Shown piece after piece: positions 1-6,519 of a DNA stretch of 7,487 bases. A model generated the notes under the pieces. That model saw nothing but the letters and a program-made list of their open reading frames with translations, had not been told where the DNA came from and searched no databases. The translations under genes were made by a program, and so were the position numbers. How positions within the stretch are numbered: the stretch's first letter is position 1; every line of letters starts with the position of its first letter. Source of the DNA: Tannerellaceae bacterium (lineage in GTDB: Bacteria; Bacteroidota; Bacteroidia; Bacteroidales; Tannerellaceae); NCBI GenBank assembly GCA_031267775.1, contig JAIRYL010000125.1, positions 1 through 7,487 of the forward strand, read 5' to 3'.

Positions 1-285
1 CTGGCCACCACGCCCGAAGAACCAGGCAGGCACGAGCCTGTGATGTGGACGGTAAATTATGGCAGGGGAAACGTGTTTGTCACCTTGCTGGGGCATGCCG
101 GCAACGACCCGCAACTGCGTTATGCCATGGACTGCGCCGGTTTTCAGGTAACCTTATTGCGAGGCGCCGAATGGGCGGCTACCGGACAGGTAACCCAACA
201 AGCGCCCAAAGACTTTCCCGACGAAGAAGTCGTCGCGCTGCGGAAACAATACAAAGCTCCCTTTCATGCGTATGAATCTTACTAA
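1..285 (+). CDS. ThuA-like domain protein, C-terminal fragment (5' end outside window)
   Basis: The reading frame is open from base 1 and ends at TAA 283-285, giving 95 codons of a protein whose start lies to the left; the ATG at 40 is internal. The fragment matches the end of the ThuA-like family (trehalose-utilisation type, class I glutamine-amidotransferase-like fold). It has HEPVMWTVNYGRG, then the strand and turn VFVTLLGHAG, then GFQVTLLRGAEWAATG. The GHAG turn corresponds to GHG, GHSG and GHG in the three ThuA-like genes downstream, and HEPVMW corresponds to HPAVW and WPVVW in two of them. ThuA-like proteins have no firmly established reaction; many sit beside sugar oxidoreductases and glycoside-processing genes. 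The N-terminal half is missing, so any signal peptide or GG-GFH motif cannot be judged. It is the first visible gene of the GH9/ThuA operon. The family call is fairly sure; the function is unknown. Confidence 0.8.
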   Translation: MATTPEEPGRHEPVMWTVNYGRGNVFVTLLGHAGNDPQLRYAMDCAGFQVTLLRGAEWAATGQVTQQAPKDFPDEEVVALRKQYKAPFHAYESY

Positions 286-295
286 AAACATTCTT

Positions 296-1030
296 ATGAA
301 ACAATTCTATATCCCTTTTATTTTCATGGCATGCCTGGTATCGGCGGGCTGTAACGGCAAAAAAGAACCTGTCAGGCTGGCTTTTATATCAGGCATGAAT
401 CCGGTATTCGATACCGCGCTGTACGCTCCTCTGTTAAACAGTCTGGAAGATGTTGTATGGAAAGATTATACAACGGAAGAATCGCTGGAATTAGTGAAGC
501 CTGAAAACAAAGACTTGTACGACGTTATCGTATTTTATGCGATATGCCTGGAAGAGATTCCCGAATCGGCCAAACAGCATATTGCCAACGTGATTGGCGA
601 AGGCAAACCTGCTTTTATTTTACACGACGGCCTGCTCACCTATAATACCTGGCCTGAATTTGCCCGGATAGCCGGCATGAAATATTTTATGAGCGCCCAG
701 ACGGTGGACGGTGTTCCCTACGGCGTATCCCGATACAAACATAAGCAGGATATCCCTGTTACGGTGGCAGACAGGGAGCACTTTATCACGCAAGGCATGG
801 ACGAACATTTTGTGTTGCACGATGAAATATACGACGCCTTGTGGCAAGCGCCCGACCTGCATGTATTGTGGACGACTACGCATCCCGAAAGCGTGCGGAA
901 TGTGATGTATACGCATTCGTACGGAAAAGGGAAAGTAGTGGGTATCGTTATGGGGCATGGGCCGGATATTTTTTCCGACAGGAATTTCCAATTGGCTTTT
1001 CAGAGAAGCATCCGCTGGTTAACCCGCTAA
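296..1030 (+). CDS. Divergent ThuA-like lipoprotein
   Basis: With the ATG at 296 this is a 244-residue lipoprotein. It has a short hydrophobic signal and a lipobox VSAGC with the lipidated Cys at residue 19. The residues after it (NGKKEP) are basic rather than acidic, so there is no Bacteroidota surface-export signal and the protein probably faces the periplasm. The C-terminus has the ThuA-like pattern: GIVMGHGPD (His221), then FQLAFQRSIRWLTR, like the RWTAR and RWTLS ends of the two downstream paralogues. The central GG-W-GFH motif of those paralogues is replaced by GKPAFILHDG (103-112), keeping only the His, and the HP-VW stretch is absent. DEIY (176-179) matches their DEWY/SEWY. In-frame ATGs at 266 and 272 would overlap the previous gene by up to 20 bases; 296 is preferred because it gives a standard lipoprotein signal and no overlap. 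It may be a binding or non-catalytic member. Function is unknown. Confidence 0.8.
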   Translation: MKQFYIPFIFMACLVSAGCNGKKEPVRLAFISGMNPVFDTALYAPLLNSLEDVVWKDYTTEESLELVKPENKDLYDVIVFYAICLEEIPESAKQHIANVIGEGKPAFILHDGLLTYNTWPEFARIAGMKYFMSAQTVDGVPYGVSRYKHKQDIPVTVADREHFITQGMDEHFVLHDEIYDALWQAPDLHVLWTTTHPESVRNVMYTHSYGKGKVVGIVMGHGPDIFSDRNFQLAFQRSIRWLTR

Positions 1031-1049
1031 AAATAGAATCTCCCGCCGT

Positions 1050-3512
1050 ATGAAAGTTAAACCAATCATGCTATCCGCTATTTTATTCCTGTGCCGGACG
1101 GCAGACGCGCAATTACGTTTGACGCCGGACGCCGAACTGGAAAAAGCTCTTATCGGCACAGGATTAATCCATAGTCCCCTTCCGCTCGACTATTCCAAAT
1201 CATTTGAAACAAACGGACTTCAAAAGAAAATCATACGGCGCGAGCCTTTAAGCAAAAAGAACCGTATCGACGGTTGGACGCGCGAAGGCTTTGGCGCTAT
1301 GACGTTTTCTGCCGAAAAATCCGTCTCCGGACAGGAATGTATCAAAATGACGTTCCCAACCTCCACCGGAAAGCGGATTCAGGGTCCTCCCTCCGACCCC
1401 GATTATGCTACCTACGGAAATAGCCGGATACGTTTCGACGCCGGCGGAGCTAACTGGGAAACGTATAACCGGATTGCCTTTTACGTTTATCCGGATTGCG
1501 ACGGAGCTCGCGTTGTAAACCTCAATCTTTCTTTCGAGAACGACGAAGCTTCCGTAAAACCCGGCGTCCAGTCGGCCTCGCATCTAATTAATCTTGTAAA
1601 CAAACAGTGGAATTCCTGTTTTCTGAGCCTGGACGAATTTCAACGGGATAAAGTAAAACAAATCGCCTTCAGTTGCAGTATCAAGGGAAAAGACAGAACG
1701 ACCGGAGACGAATCTGTTTTTTATATCGACAACATAGAACTGCAGCAAATAGAAGATCCCGAACCGGTAAGCGGCTGGAATCCGGGTAAAAACAAAATCG
1801 TTTATTCTACCTCAGGTTATCTGACCAACAGTCTCAAATCGGCTGTCGTTACAGTAGACGGATGCCGCGAGGGGACGCCTTTCAGCCTTATCGAAACCGC
1901 TACAAACGTTCCCGTATATTCGGGTATGATTACGGCGGCGGCAACTACCCTCGGCCATTTCTATCTGGCGGATTTTACCTCCTGCCATACCGCAGGAGTG
2001 TATAAATTGAAGGTAAATGACGTTGAAACGCCTCCCTTCCCGATTGGCGACAATATCTGGGAGAATTCTTTATGGCGGACGCTCAACTTTATTTTCTGTC
2101 AGCGATGCGGATACCCGGTTCCCGGCATACACGGAACTTGCCATACCGACCTCTGTTCCGTACATAACGGAGAAATGATTTCGTATGCCGGAGGCTGGCA
2201 CGACGCAGGCGATTTATCTCAACAAACGCTCCAGACGGGAGACGTTACGTTTGCCTTGCTGGAAGCGTACAGCAAGTTGAAAGACAAAAACGGCCTGCTG
2301 GCTGCCCGCCTGCTGGAAGAAGCGGAATGGGGACTGGAATTTATACTGAGAAATCGTTATGCCGACGGATACCGCGCCAGCAGCGTGGGTTTATTAGTCT
2401 GGCTGGACGGCGTATTTAATTCTTTTGACGATATCTCGACCGTTCGCGTACAGAACCTGGCGTTCGACAACTTCCTGTATGCCGCTTACGAAGCCTACGC
2501 CGCCATGACGATCGACCGCGACCCCCGGTTGCAGGAATACCTCGTCCGCATCGCCAAAGAAGACTTTGAGTTTGCCTTGCAACGGCATAAAGATGTGGGC
2601 TTCGGAGAGTTTATTCACTTCTACGAACATAGTTATAATACCTCCGAAAGCCAGTACATGGCTACCATATCATGGGCGGCCGGCATGCTTTATAAACTGA
2701 CGAAAGAAACCAGATACGCCGAATTAGCCGTCCACTATATTAATTATACGCTGGATTGCCAGCGGAAAGAACCGCTGGGAGATACGGATAAAATGGCGGG
2801 CTTTTTTTACCGGGACAAATCGCGGAGGTCTGTCGTTCATTATATCCACCAATCGCGCGAACAGACGTATATGCAGGCTTTGTCGTTACTTTGCGAAACG
2901 CAGCCGGAGCATCCCAACTATCAGAAGTGGACGGAGTCTATCCGCTTATATGCCGCCTACCTCAAAGGATTGATGAAATACGTTGCGCCCTACGGTATGT
3001 TGCCGAGCGGCGTTTACCACATCAACGAATACCGGGATTCGGTTAGTTTTTACCATTTACACCTGTGGCCTCCTCCTCATGCGGATGAATTATACATAGA
3101 GCAGGTAAAGAACGGCGTACAGATAGACGGGGAGCATTACGTCAGACGTTTCCCCGTTTGGTTCAGTATCTTCAACGGCAATACGGCTATTCATCTGTCT
3201 GCAGGAAAAGCGGCGGCTATCTGCGGAAAGTTCCTGAAAGATGATGAATTGCTTCAAATCGGTCTGGAGCAAATGTACTGGATGGTGGGAAAGAATCCCT
3301 TCGGGCAATCGTTGATTTTCGGGGAAGGTTATAATTACCCTCAAATGGATAGTTTTTCATCGGGCGAAATAGTTGGCCAGACGCCCGTTGGCGTCCGTTC
3401 GCTTGATAACGAGGATATCCCTTACTGGCCTCAAACTAATAATGCCTGCTATAAAGAAGTATGGGTAACGTCGGCCGGTAAATGGCTGACTTTAGCGATT
3501 GAATATGAATAA
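1050..3512 (+). CDS. Secreted glycoside hydrolase family 9 protein with N-terminal beta-sandwich and Ig-like domains
   Basis: This is an 820-residue exported hydrolase of the GH9 (cellulase) family, which cleaves beta-1,4-type glucans by inversion; the substrate here is unknown. The signal peptide ends near TADA|Q (residue 20). Residues about 75-235 look like a carbohydrate-binding beta-sandwich, closing with FYIDNIELQQ. Residues about 247-335 resemble the CelD N-terminal Ig-like domain typical of GH9. The catalytic (alpha/alpha)6 barrel covers about 340-820. GGWHDAGD (381-388) gives the paired aspartates Asp385 and Asp388, the latter the expected general base. VGKNPFGQS (746-754) matches the family VGRNP-G-S block. 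NACYKEVWVTSAGKWL (798-813) sits where classical enzymes have Y-NE-A-WN, so Glu803 is the likely general acid. There is no dockerin and no type 9 secretion tail. It begins 19 bases after the previous stop, and ThuA-like genes flank it on both sides. The family is secure; specificity is not. Confidence 0.92.
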   Translation: MKVKPIMLSAILFLCRTADAQLRLTPDAELEKALIGTGLIHSPLPLDYSKSFETNGLQKKIIRREPLSKKNRIDGWTREGFGAMTFSAEKSVSGQECIKMTFPTSTGKRIQGPPSDPDYATYGNSRIRFDAGGANWETYNRIAFYVYPDCDGARVVNLNLSFENDEASVKPGVQSASHLINLVNKQWNSCFLSLDEFQRDKVKQIAFSCSIKGKDRTTGDESVFYIDNIELQQIEDPEPVSGWNPGKNKIVYSTSGYLTNSLKSAVVTVDGCREGTPFSLIETATNVPVYSGMITAAATTLGHFYLADFTSCHTAGVYKLKVNDVETPPFPIGDNIWENSLWRTLNFIFCQRCGYPVPGIHGTCHTDLCSVHNGEMISYAGGWHDAGDLSQQTLQTGDVTFALLEAYSKLKDKNGLLAARLLEEAEWGLEFILRNRYADGYRASSVGLLVWLDGVFNSFDDISTVRVQNLAFDNFLYAAYEAYAAMTIDRDPRLQEYLVRIAKEDFEFALQRHKDVGFGEFIHFYEHSYNTSESQYMATISWAAGMLYKLTKETRYAELAVHYINYTLDCQRKEPLGDTDKMAGFFYRDKSRRSVVHYIHQSREQTYMQALSLLCETQPEHPNYQKWTESIRLYAAYLKGLMKYVAPYGMLPSGVYHINEYRDSVSFYHLHLWPPPHADELYIEQVKNGVQIDGEHYVRRFPVWFSIFNGNTAIHLSAGKAAAICGKFLKDDELLQIGLEQMYWMVGKNPFGQSLIFGEGYNYPQMDSFSSGEIVGQTPVGVRSLDNEDIPYWPQTNNACYKEVWVTSAGKWLTLAIEYE

Positions 3513-3534
3513 ACAATTTTACAATTTATCCCTT

Positions 3535-4323
3535 ATGAAGAAGTTAGTCAGTTTTTTGTTTGCGGTAATGATCCTGTTTGTTAGCTGCAACCAAACCAAA
3601 TCGCCGGAAAAACAACCGGCCGAATCAACCCAAAGCGCTCCCTTCAAAGCAGTCGTTCTCACCGAAAGAGGAGGACAGCATGGCGGCTTTACCGACGCCG
3701 GACTGGCCTGGCTGAAAGAACAGGAAAAAGTATTGAATTTTGAATTTACCGAGATAAACAATACAGCGCCTGTGAACGATGAATTTTTATCGCAATACCA
3801 GGTCGTAATCCAATTGGATTATCCTCCCTACGCCTGGACGGAAGAAGCGGAAAAAGCTTTTATCAAATACATCGATCAAGGTTTGGGCGGCTGGGTTGGT
3901 TTCCACCACGCCTCTTTACTGGGCGAGTTCGACGGTTACCCTATATGGCAATGGTTTTCGGATTTTATGGGAGGTATTCGTTTTAAAAATTACATCGCTC
4001 CGTTAGCCGACGGAACAATGTATGTGGAAGATAAAACGCATCCTGTAACGAAAGGCGTTTCCGAATCATTTGTCATACCCGGCGACGAATGGTATACCTT
4101 CGACAAAAGTCCTCGTCCCAGCGTACATGTATTGGCCAATGTAGACGAATCGAGTTATCAGCCCGCTTCCGACATTCAAATGGGCGATCACCCGGCAGTA
4201 TGGATAAACCAAACAAAGAAAGCGCGGAATGTGTATTTCCTTATCGGGCACAGCGGTAAACTCTACGATAACGAAAATTTTACAACGATGTTTGCCAACG
4301 CTATCCGTTGGACAGCCAGGTAA
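3535..4323 (+). CDS. ThuA-like domain lipoprotein
   Basis: With the ATG at 3535 this is a 262-residue lipoprotein: MKK, a hydrophobic stretch, and the lipobox FVSC with Cys18. A Ser/Pro/Gln/Glu-rich linker (to about residue 35) leads into the ThuA-like domain. The motifs are FKAVVLTERGGQH at the first strand (37-49), GGWVGFHH (118-125), DKTHPVTKGV (166-175), DEWY (184-187), GDHPAVW (217-223) and the turn GHSG (238-241), ending in RWTAR. All the hallmarks shared with the next gene are intact, so it is a full ThuA-like domain. The reaction is not established for this family; His124, His125 and the GHSG turn are the residues to suspect. The reading frame extends upstream to an ATG at 3505 and a TTG at 3499, both overlapping the GH9 stop; 3535 is preferred because it gives a normal lipoprotein signal. 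The residues after Cys18 (NQTKSPEK) are not acidic, suggesting a periplasm-facing lipoprotein. Confidence 0.87.
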   Translation: MKKLVSFLFAVMILFVSCNQTKSPEKQPAESTQSAPFKAVVLTERGGQHGGFTDAGLAWLKEQEKVLNFEFTEINNTAPVNDEFLSQYQVVIQLDYPPYAWTEEAEKAFIKYIDQGLGGWVGFHHASLLGEFDGYPIWQWFSDFMGGIRFKNYIAPLADGTMYVEDKTHPVTKGVSESFVIPGDEWYTFDKSPRPSVHVLANVDESSYQPASDIQMGDHPAVWINQTKKARNVYFLIGHSGKLYDNENFTTMFANAIRWTAR

Positions 4324-4345
4324 CTGATAACGAACCCTTAAAGAG

Positions 4346-5158
4346 ATGAAAAATTACAACCTGTTATTCATTTTATTTCTTTGCTTGTTATCGCCGGTTA
4401 CAAACGCGCAAGTCCCCGATAACTACCCGGCCAATTATGCCGGCGCGCCACGTTTCAAAGCGCTGGTATTCTATACGCATCATGCCGAAGATGCGCATGT
4501 AGACTTTGCCTTGCAGGGAGTGGAGTTTTTCAAAAAGCTCAACTATGGAAATGGATTTATATTAGACATAACGACTGATATGTCCGAATACCCTTATGAA
4601 AGACTGAAAGAATATGATATAGTGGTCATGCTCGACGGATATCCCGCTACCAGGGCAGAACGGGACGCTTTTGAAAAATACATGGAGAACGGCGGAGGCT
4701 GGATGGGATTCCACGCAGCCGCCTATAATGATAAGAACACAAACTGGCCCTGGTTTGTGAAGTTCTTGGGAGGAGGCGTTTTTTATTGTAATAACTGGCC
4801 TCCCCAACCGGTAAAACTTGTAGTTGACAAAACATCGCATCCTGTTACAAAAAATTTACCGGTTTCATTCATAGCGCCGGAAAGCGAATGGTATCAATGG
4901 AATCCCAGCCCCAGAGAGAATGAAGATATAGAAGTATTACTAACCCTTTCGCCCGACAACTATCCGTTGGGCCTCAAAGACGTGGTGAATTTTGGCGATT
5001 GGCCTGTCGTATGGACAAATAAAAAATACCGTATGATTTACCTGAATATGGGACATGGAAACGACGAATTTACCGACGCTACTCAAAAGCTACTCTTCAT
5101 CAACGCCTTCCGCTGGACGCTAAGCGCAAACCCCAAAGGCAATCCCTTCCAAAAATAA
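4346..5158 (+). CDS. Secreted ThuA-like domain protein
   Basis: This 270-residue protein has a type I signal peptide ending near TNA|QV (residue 21), so it is predicted to be soluble in the periplasm or secreted. The ThuA-like domain fills the rest. It shows FKALVFYTHHAEDAH (37-51), a beta-strand DIVVMLDGYP (91-100), GGGWMGFHAA (116-125, His123), DKTSHPVTKNL (161-171), SEWYQW (180-185), GDWPVVW (217-223) and the turn GHG (236-238), ending FRWTLS plus a short tail. It shares all these blocks with the lipoprotein just upstream, pointing to an old duplication followed by strong divergence and a change of anchoring. It starts 22 bases after the upstream stop; AAAGAG lies against the ATG, too close to be a normal Shine-Dalgarno site. 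It is the last gene of the operon, followed by a strong hairpin. The family is well supported; the enzymatic role is unknown. Confidence 0.88.
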   Translation: MKNYNLLFILFLCLLSPVTNAQVPDNYPANYAGAPRFKALVFYTHHAEDAHVDFALQGVEFFKKLNYGNGFILDITTDMSEYPYERLKEYDIVVMLDGYPATRAERDAFEKYMENGGGWMGFHAAAYNDKNTNWPWFVKFLGGGVFYCNNWPPQPVKLVVDKTSHPVTKNLPVSFIAPESEWYQWNPSPRENEDIEVLLTLSPDNYPLGLKDVVNFGDWPVVWTNKKYRMIYLNMGHGNDEFTDATQKLLFINAFRWTLSANPKGNPFQK

Positions 5159-5352
5159 AGTATGGAGAACGGTACGTTTCCCGGCGAGGATTCTTTTGAA
5201 CGCCGCTTGCCGAAATCCGATTGAGCGAATGCCGTTTCCATCCGAAGACAACAGATATTTACGCCGCCGCAAGGGAGTAAAGTTCTGTCCGAAAATAAAA
5301 GAGAGCGCCTCCAGACGCTCTCTTTTATTTTAATTTGTCCCTAATGGGTAGA
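5159..5352. other. Intergenic region between convergent operons
   Basis: There are 194 bases between the stop of the last ThuA-like gene and the stop of tatC. The right part is the bidirectional terminator. The left 130 bases contain only tiny frames: a 20-codon ATG frame at 5162-5224, and a frame open from 5160 into the terminator that has no start codon until 5229. Neither looks like a recognisable protein. A weak CGGCG/CGCCG stem (5182-5186 with 5201-5205) is not followed by a T-run. I see no tRNA, repeat array or insertion sequence end. Confidence 0.6.
5292..5331. terminator. Bidirectional rho-independent terminator
   Basis: A perfect 16-base-pair inverted repeat (5292-5307 with 5316-5331) encloses an 8-base loop CCTCCAGA. 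The core is GAGAGCG/CGCTCTC, flanked by AAAATAAAA on the left and TTTTATTTT on the right. Read on either strand, a GC-containing hairpin is followed by a T-rich tract, so it can end both the plus-strand GH9/ThuA operon and the minus-strand tatA-tatC transcript. It lies 21 bases beyond the tatC stop. Confidence 0.85.
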
Positions 5353-6168
5353 TTATTCGTCGTCTTCGTCGGCAGGCGGAGCTGGTTTGACAAAGAATGC
5401 GCTTAATTCAAACAGGAAATAAAGCGGGATAAAAACGATCATTAATGTAAAAGGGTCTCCACTTGGCGTGATAAACGCCGCTAAAACAAGTAAAACTACA
5501 ACAGCATGACGACGGTACTTTTGGAATAATGACCGGTTTACCAAACCTAATTGCGATAACAGCCAGGATAATAAAGGCATTTCAAACATTATACCCATAA
5601 TAAATATCAACATCAGAAAATTATCCATATAGGATTCCAGCGACACCTGTTCCGTTATTGATTCACTTATCTGATAGGTTGCCAAAAAACGCAACGTAAC
5701 GGGAAATACCATAAAGTACCCTACGGCGCAACCTATGAAAAACATTCCTGTACCAAAAAGAAATACCCAACGCACGCTATTCTTTTCATTCTCATATAAT
5801 GCCGGACGGATAAACTTCCATACCTCAAACATGAGAAAAGGAAACGTCAGCACTAACGCTAACCAAAAAGAAGTAGTCATGTGGGTGAAAAACTGCGAAG
5901 CCAGCTTTATATTAAATATATGTATTCTAAAGCTGGTTTCGCAGAAATCACTCACGACGCCAAAAAAAGAAGCAGCTTTACAAAATAGTTGGTATGTTAT
6001 AAAATCACCCCTTGTTGGCGCCATGATAACGCCGTCAAAAATACCATACTCTCCCCGCATAAAAACGAAGAGAGCTATCATAAAGATAAAAAGCGCGGCT
6101 AAAGAGCGAAAAATGGTCCAGCGAAGATCTTCCAAGTGATCCCAGAACGACATTTCATTCTGTTCCAT
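5353..6168 (-). CDS. tatC: Sec-independent (twin-arginine) protein translocase subunit TatC
   Basis: TatC is the polytopic inner-membrane core of the Tat system; it recognises twin-arginine signal peptides of folded proteins and recruits TatA. The 271-residue product shows the family signatures. The cytoplasmic N-terminus has FWDHLEDLR (8-16), matching HL-EL-R of E. coli TatC. The first loop has FEVWKFIRPALYENEKN (114-130), matching VWAFIAPALYKHER, with Glu128 in the place of the essential Glu. AAFITPSGDPFTL (230-242) precedes the last helix. Six hydrophobic segments can be read at about 18-37, 98-118, 133-156, 182-206, 220-235 and 239-260. The tail is acidic (DEDDE). The loop after helix 1 (about 38-97) is longer than in E. 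coli. The ATG at 6168 follows the tatA stop by only 5 bases, so the two are co-transcribed. A second Met at residue 6 is a possible alternative start. Confidence 0.96.
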   Translation of the reverse strand: MEQNEMSFWDHLEDLRWTIFRSLAALFIFMIALFVFMRGEYGIFDGVIMAPTRGDFITYQLFCKAASFFGVVSDFCETSFRIHIFNIKLASQFFTHMTTSFWLALVLTFPFLMFEVWKFIRPALYENEKNSVRWVFLFGTGMFFIGCAVGYFMVFPVTLRFLATYQISESITEQVSLESYMDNFLMLIFIMGIMFEMPLLSWLLSQLGLVNRSLFQKYRRHAVVVLLVLAAFITPSGDPFTLMIVFIPLYFLFELSAFFVKPAPPADEDDE

Positions 6169-6173
6169 CTTGC

Positions 6174-6377
6174 TTATTTCTTATCTATGGTATCTGTGTC
6201 GTCTAATTTGATATCGTCTTCCAGTCCTTTTACGCCGTCTTTAAAATTCTTAACGCCTTTTCCGATACCTTTCATCAATTCCGGTATCTTTTTACCGCCA
6301 AAAAGTAACAATACTATAATAGCGATAATAATAATTTCGCCCGTGCCTAAGTTTCCCAAAAATAATAAATGATTCAT
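6174..6377 (-). CDS. tatA: Sec-independent protein translocase subunit TatA/TatE
   Basis: This 67-residue protein has the standard TatA layout. A short N-terminus GNLGTGE (8-14) leads into one transmembrane helix (about 14-27, rich in Ile and Leu). The hinge FGGKKIPEL (26-34) opens the amphipathic helix ending near residue 50, followed by a charged Asp/Lys tail. TatA oligomers form the transient passage for folded Tat substrates. Glu14 occupies the polar position at the start of the membrane helix seen in many TatA proteins. The frame stays open upstream to an ATG at 6464, but that extension is not TatA-like and would run through the -7 promoter box at 6424-6431, so the ATG at 6377 is chosen. 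No separate TatB is seen, consistent with a minimal TatA-TatC system in which TatA may cover both roles. It is the first gene of the tatA-tatC operon. Confidence 0.95.
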   Translation of the reverse strand: MNHLLFLGNLGTGEIIIIAIIVLLLFGGKKIPELMKGIGKGVKNFKDGVKGLEDDIKLDDTDTIDKK

Positions 6378-6423
6378 ACTATAAATAATTGTTTGTGTTA
6401 ATAATCTTGTTTGTTTATGGAGG

Positions 6424-6431
6424 CAAATATA
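6424..6431 (-). promoter_or_regulatory. Predicted -7 box of the tatA promoter (Bacteroides type)
   Basis: On the minus strand this reads TATATTTG, a full match to the Bacteroidota -7 consensus TAnnTTTG. Transcription would start about 7-10 bases downstream, leaving a leader of roughly 40 bases before tatA. No clear TTTG box lies at the usual 19-21 base spacing; the nearest TTTG is only 12 bases upstream. Confidence 0.5.
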
Positions 6432-6471
6432 CAATATGTAATGCAAAGTAACCGGATAATTCAATTTTTAT

Positions 6472-6479
6472 TACCTTTG
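6472..6479 (+). promoter_or_regulatory. Predicted -7 box of the fabD promoter (Bacteroides type)
   Basis: TACCTTTG matches the Bacteroidota -7 consensus TAnnTTTG. The predicted start of transcription is near 6486-6490, giving a leader of about 30 bases. A good TTTG -33 box is not visible at the expected distance, so strength is uncertain. Confidence 0.55.
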
Positions 6480-6497
6480 CGCCGTCTTAAAAATCTG

Positions 6498-6519
6498 AAA
6501 TTAGAAAAAAATTAGAAAA
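6498..6519 (+). repeat. Two exact tandem copies of an 11-base A-rich unit abutting the fabD start
   Basis: The unit AAATTAGAAAA occurs at 6498-6508 and again at 6509-6519, and the fabD ATG follows directly at 6520. The leader has no Shine-Dalgarno sequence. In Bacteroidota, A-rich unstructured leaders commonly stand in for it, so this stretch is probably the translation-initiation region. Confidence 0.7.

Larger units (their letters stand above)
6378..6519. promoter_or_regulatory. Divergent promoter region between tatA and fabD
   Basis: This AT-rich 142-base spacer separates two divergently transcribed housekeeping genes. It holds one consensus-like -7 box for each direction (6424-6431 minus, 6472-6479 plus) and the A-rich fabD leader. 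I see no coding sequence, clear operator palindrome or attenuator in it. Confidence 0.6.

Noticed and set aside
296..4323. Surface display of the two lipoproteins through a Bacteroidota lipoprotein export signal
   Set aside because: The residues after the lipid Cys (NGKKEP and NQTKSPEK) lack the acidic run described for that signal, so a periplasm-facing anchor is more likely.
5162..5224. A 20-codon ATG frame starting 4 bases after the last ThuA-like gene
   Set aside because: It is very short, has no recognisable motif or signal, and no initiation signal beyond its position; more likely chance.
5160..5335. A frame of nearly 60 codons running without stop through the spacer into the terminator hairpin
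   Set aside because: It has no start codon until 5229, the translation is Arg/Lys-rich without family likeness, and it ends inside the terminator stem.
5735..6372. Long plus-strand frames opposite tatC and tatA (5735-6139, 6136-6372)
   Set aside because: They are antisense shadows of clear tatC and tatA coding and have no family likeness of their own.
1050..6377. A functional link between the Tat translocase genes and export of the GH9/ThuA proteins
   Set aside because: The signal peptides (MKQF, MKVK, MKKL, MKNY starts) lack a twin-arginine motif and look like Sec signals; the adjacency is with a convergent, separately terminated operon.
6378..6464. A 29-residue N-terminal extension of tatA from the ATG at 6464
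   Set aside because: The added residues do not resemble TatA, and the region contains the predicted promoter; the 67-residue form fits the family.
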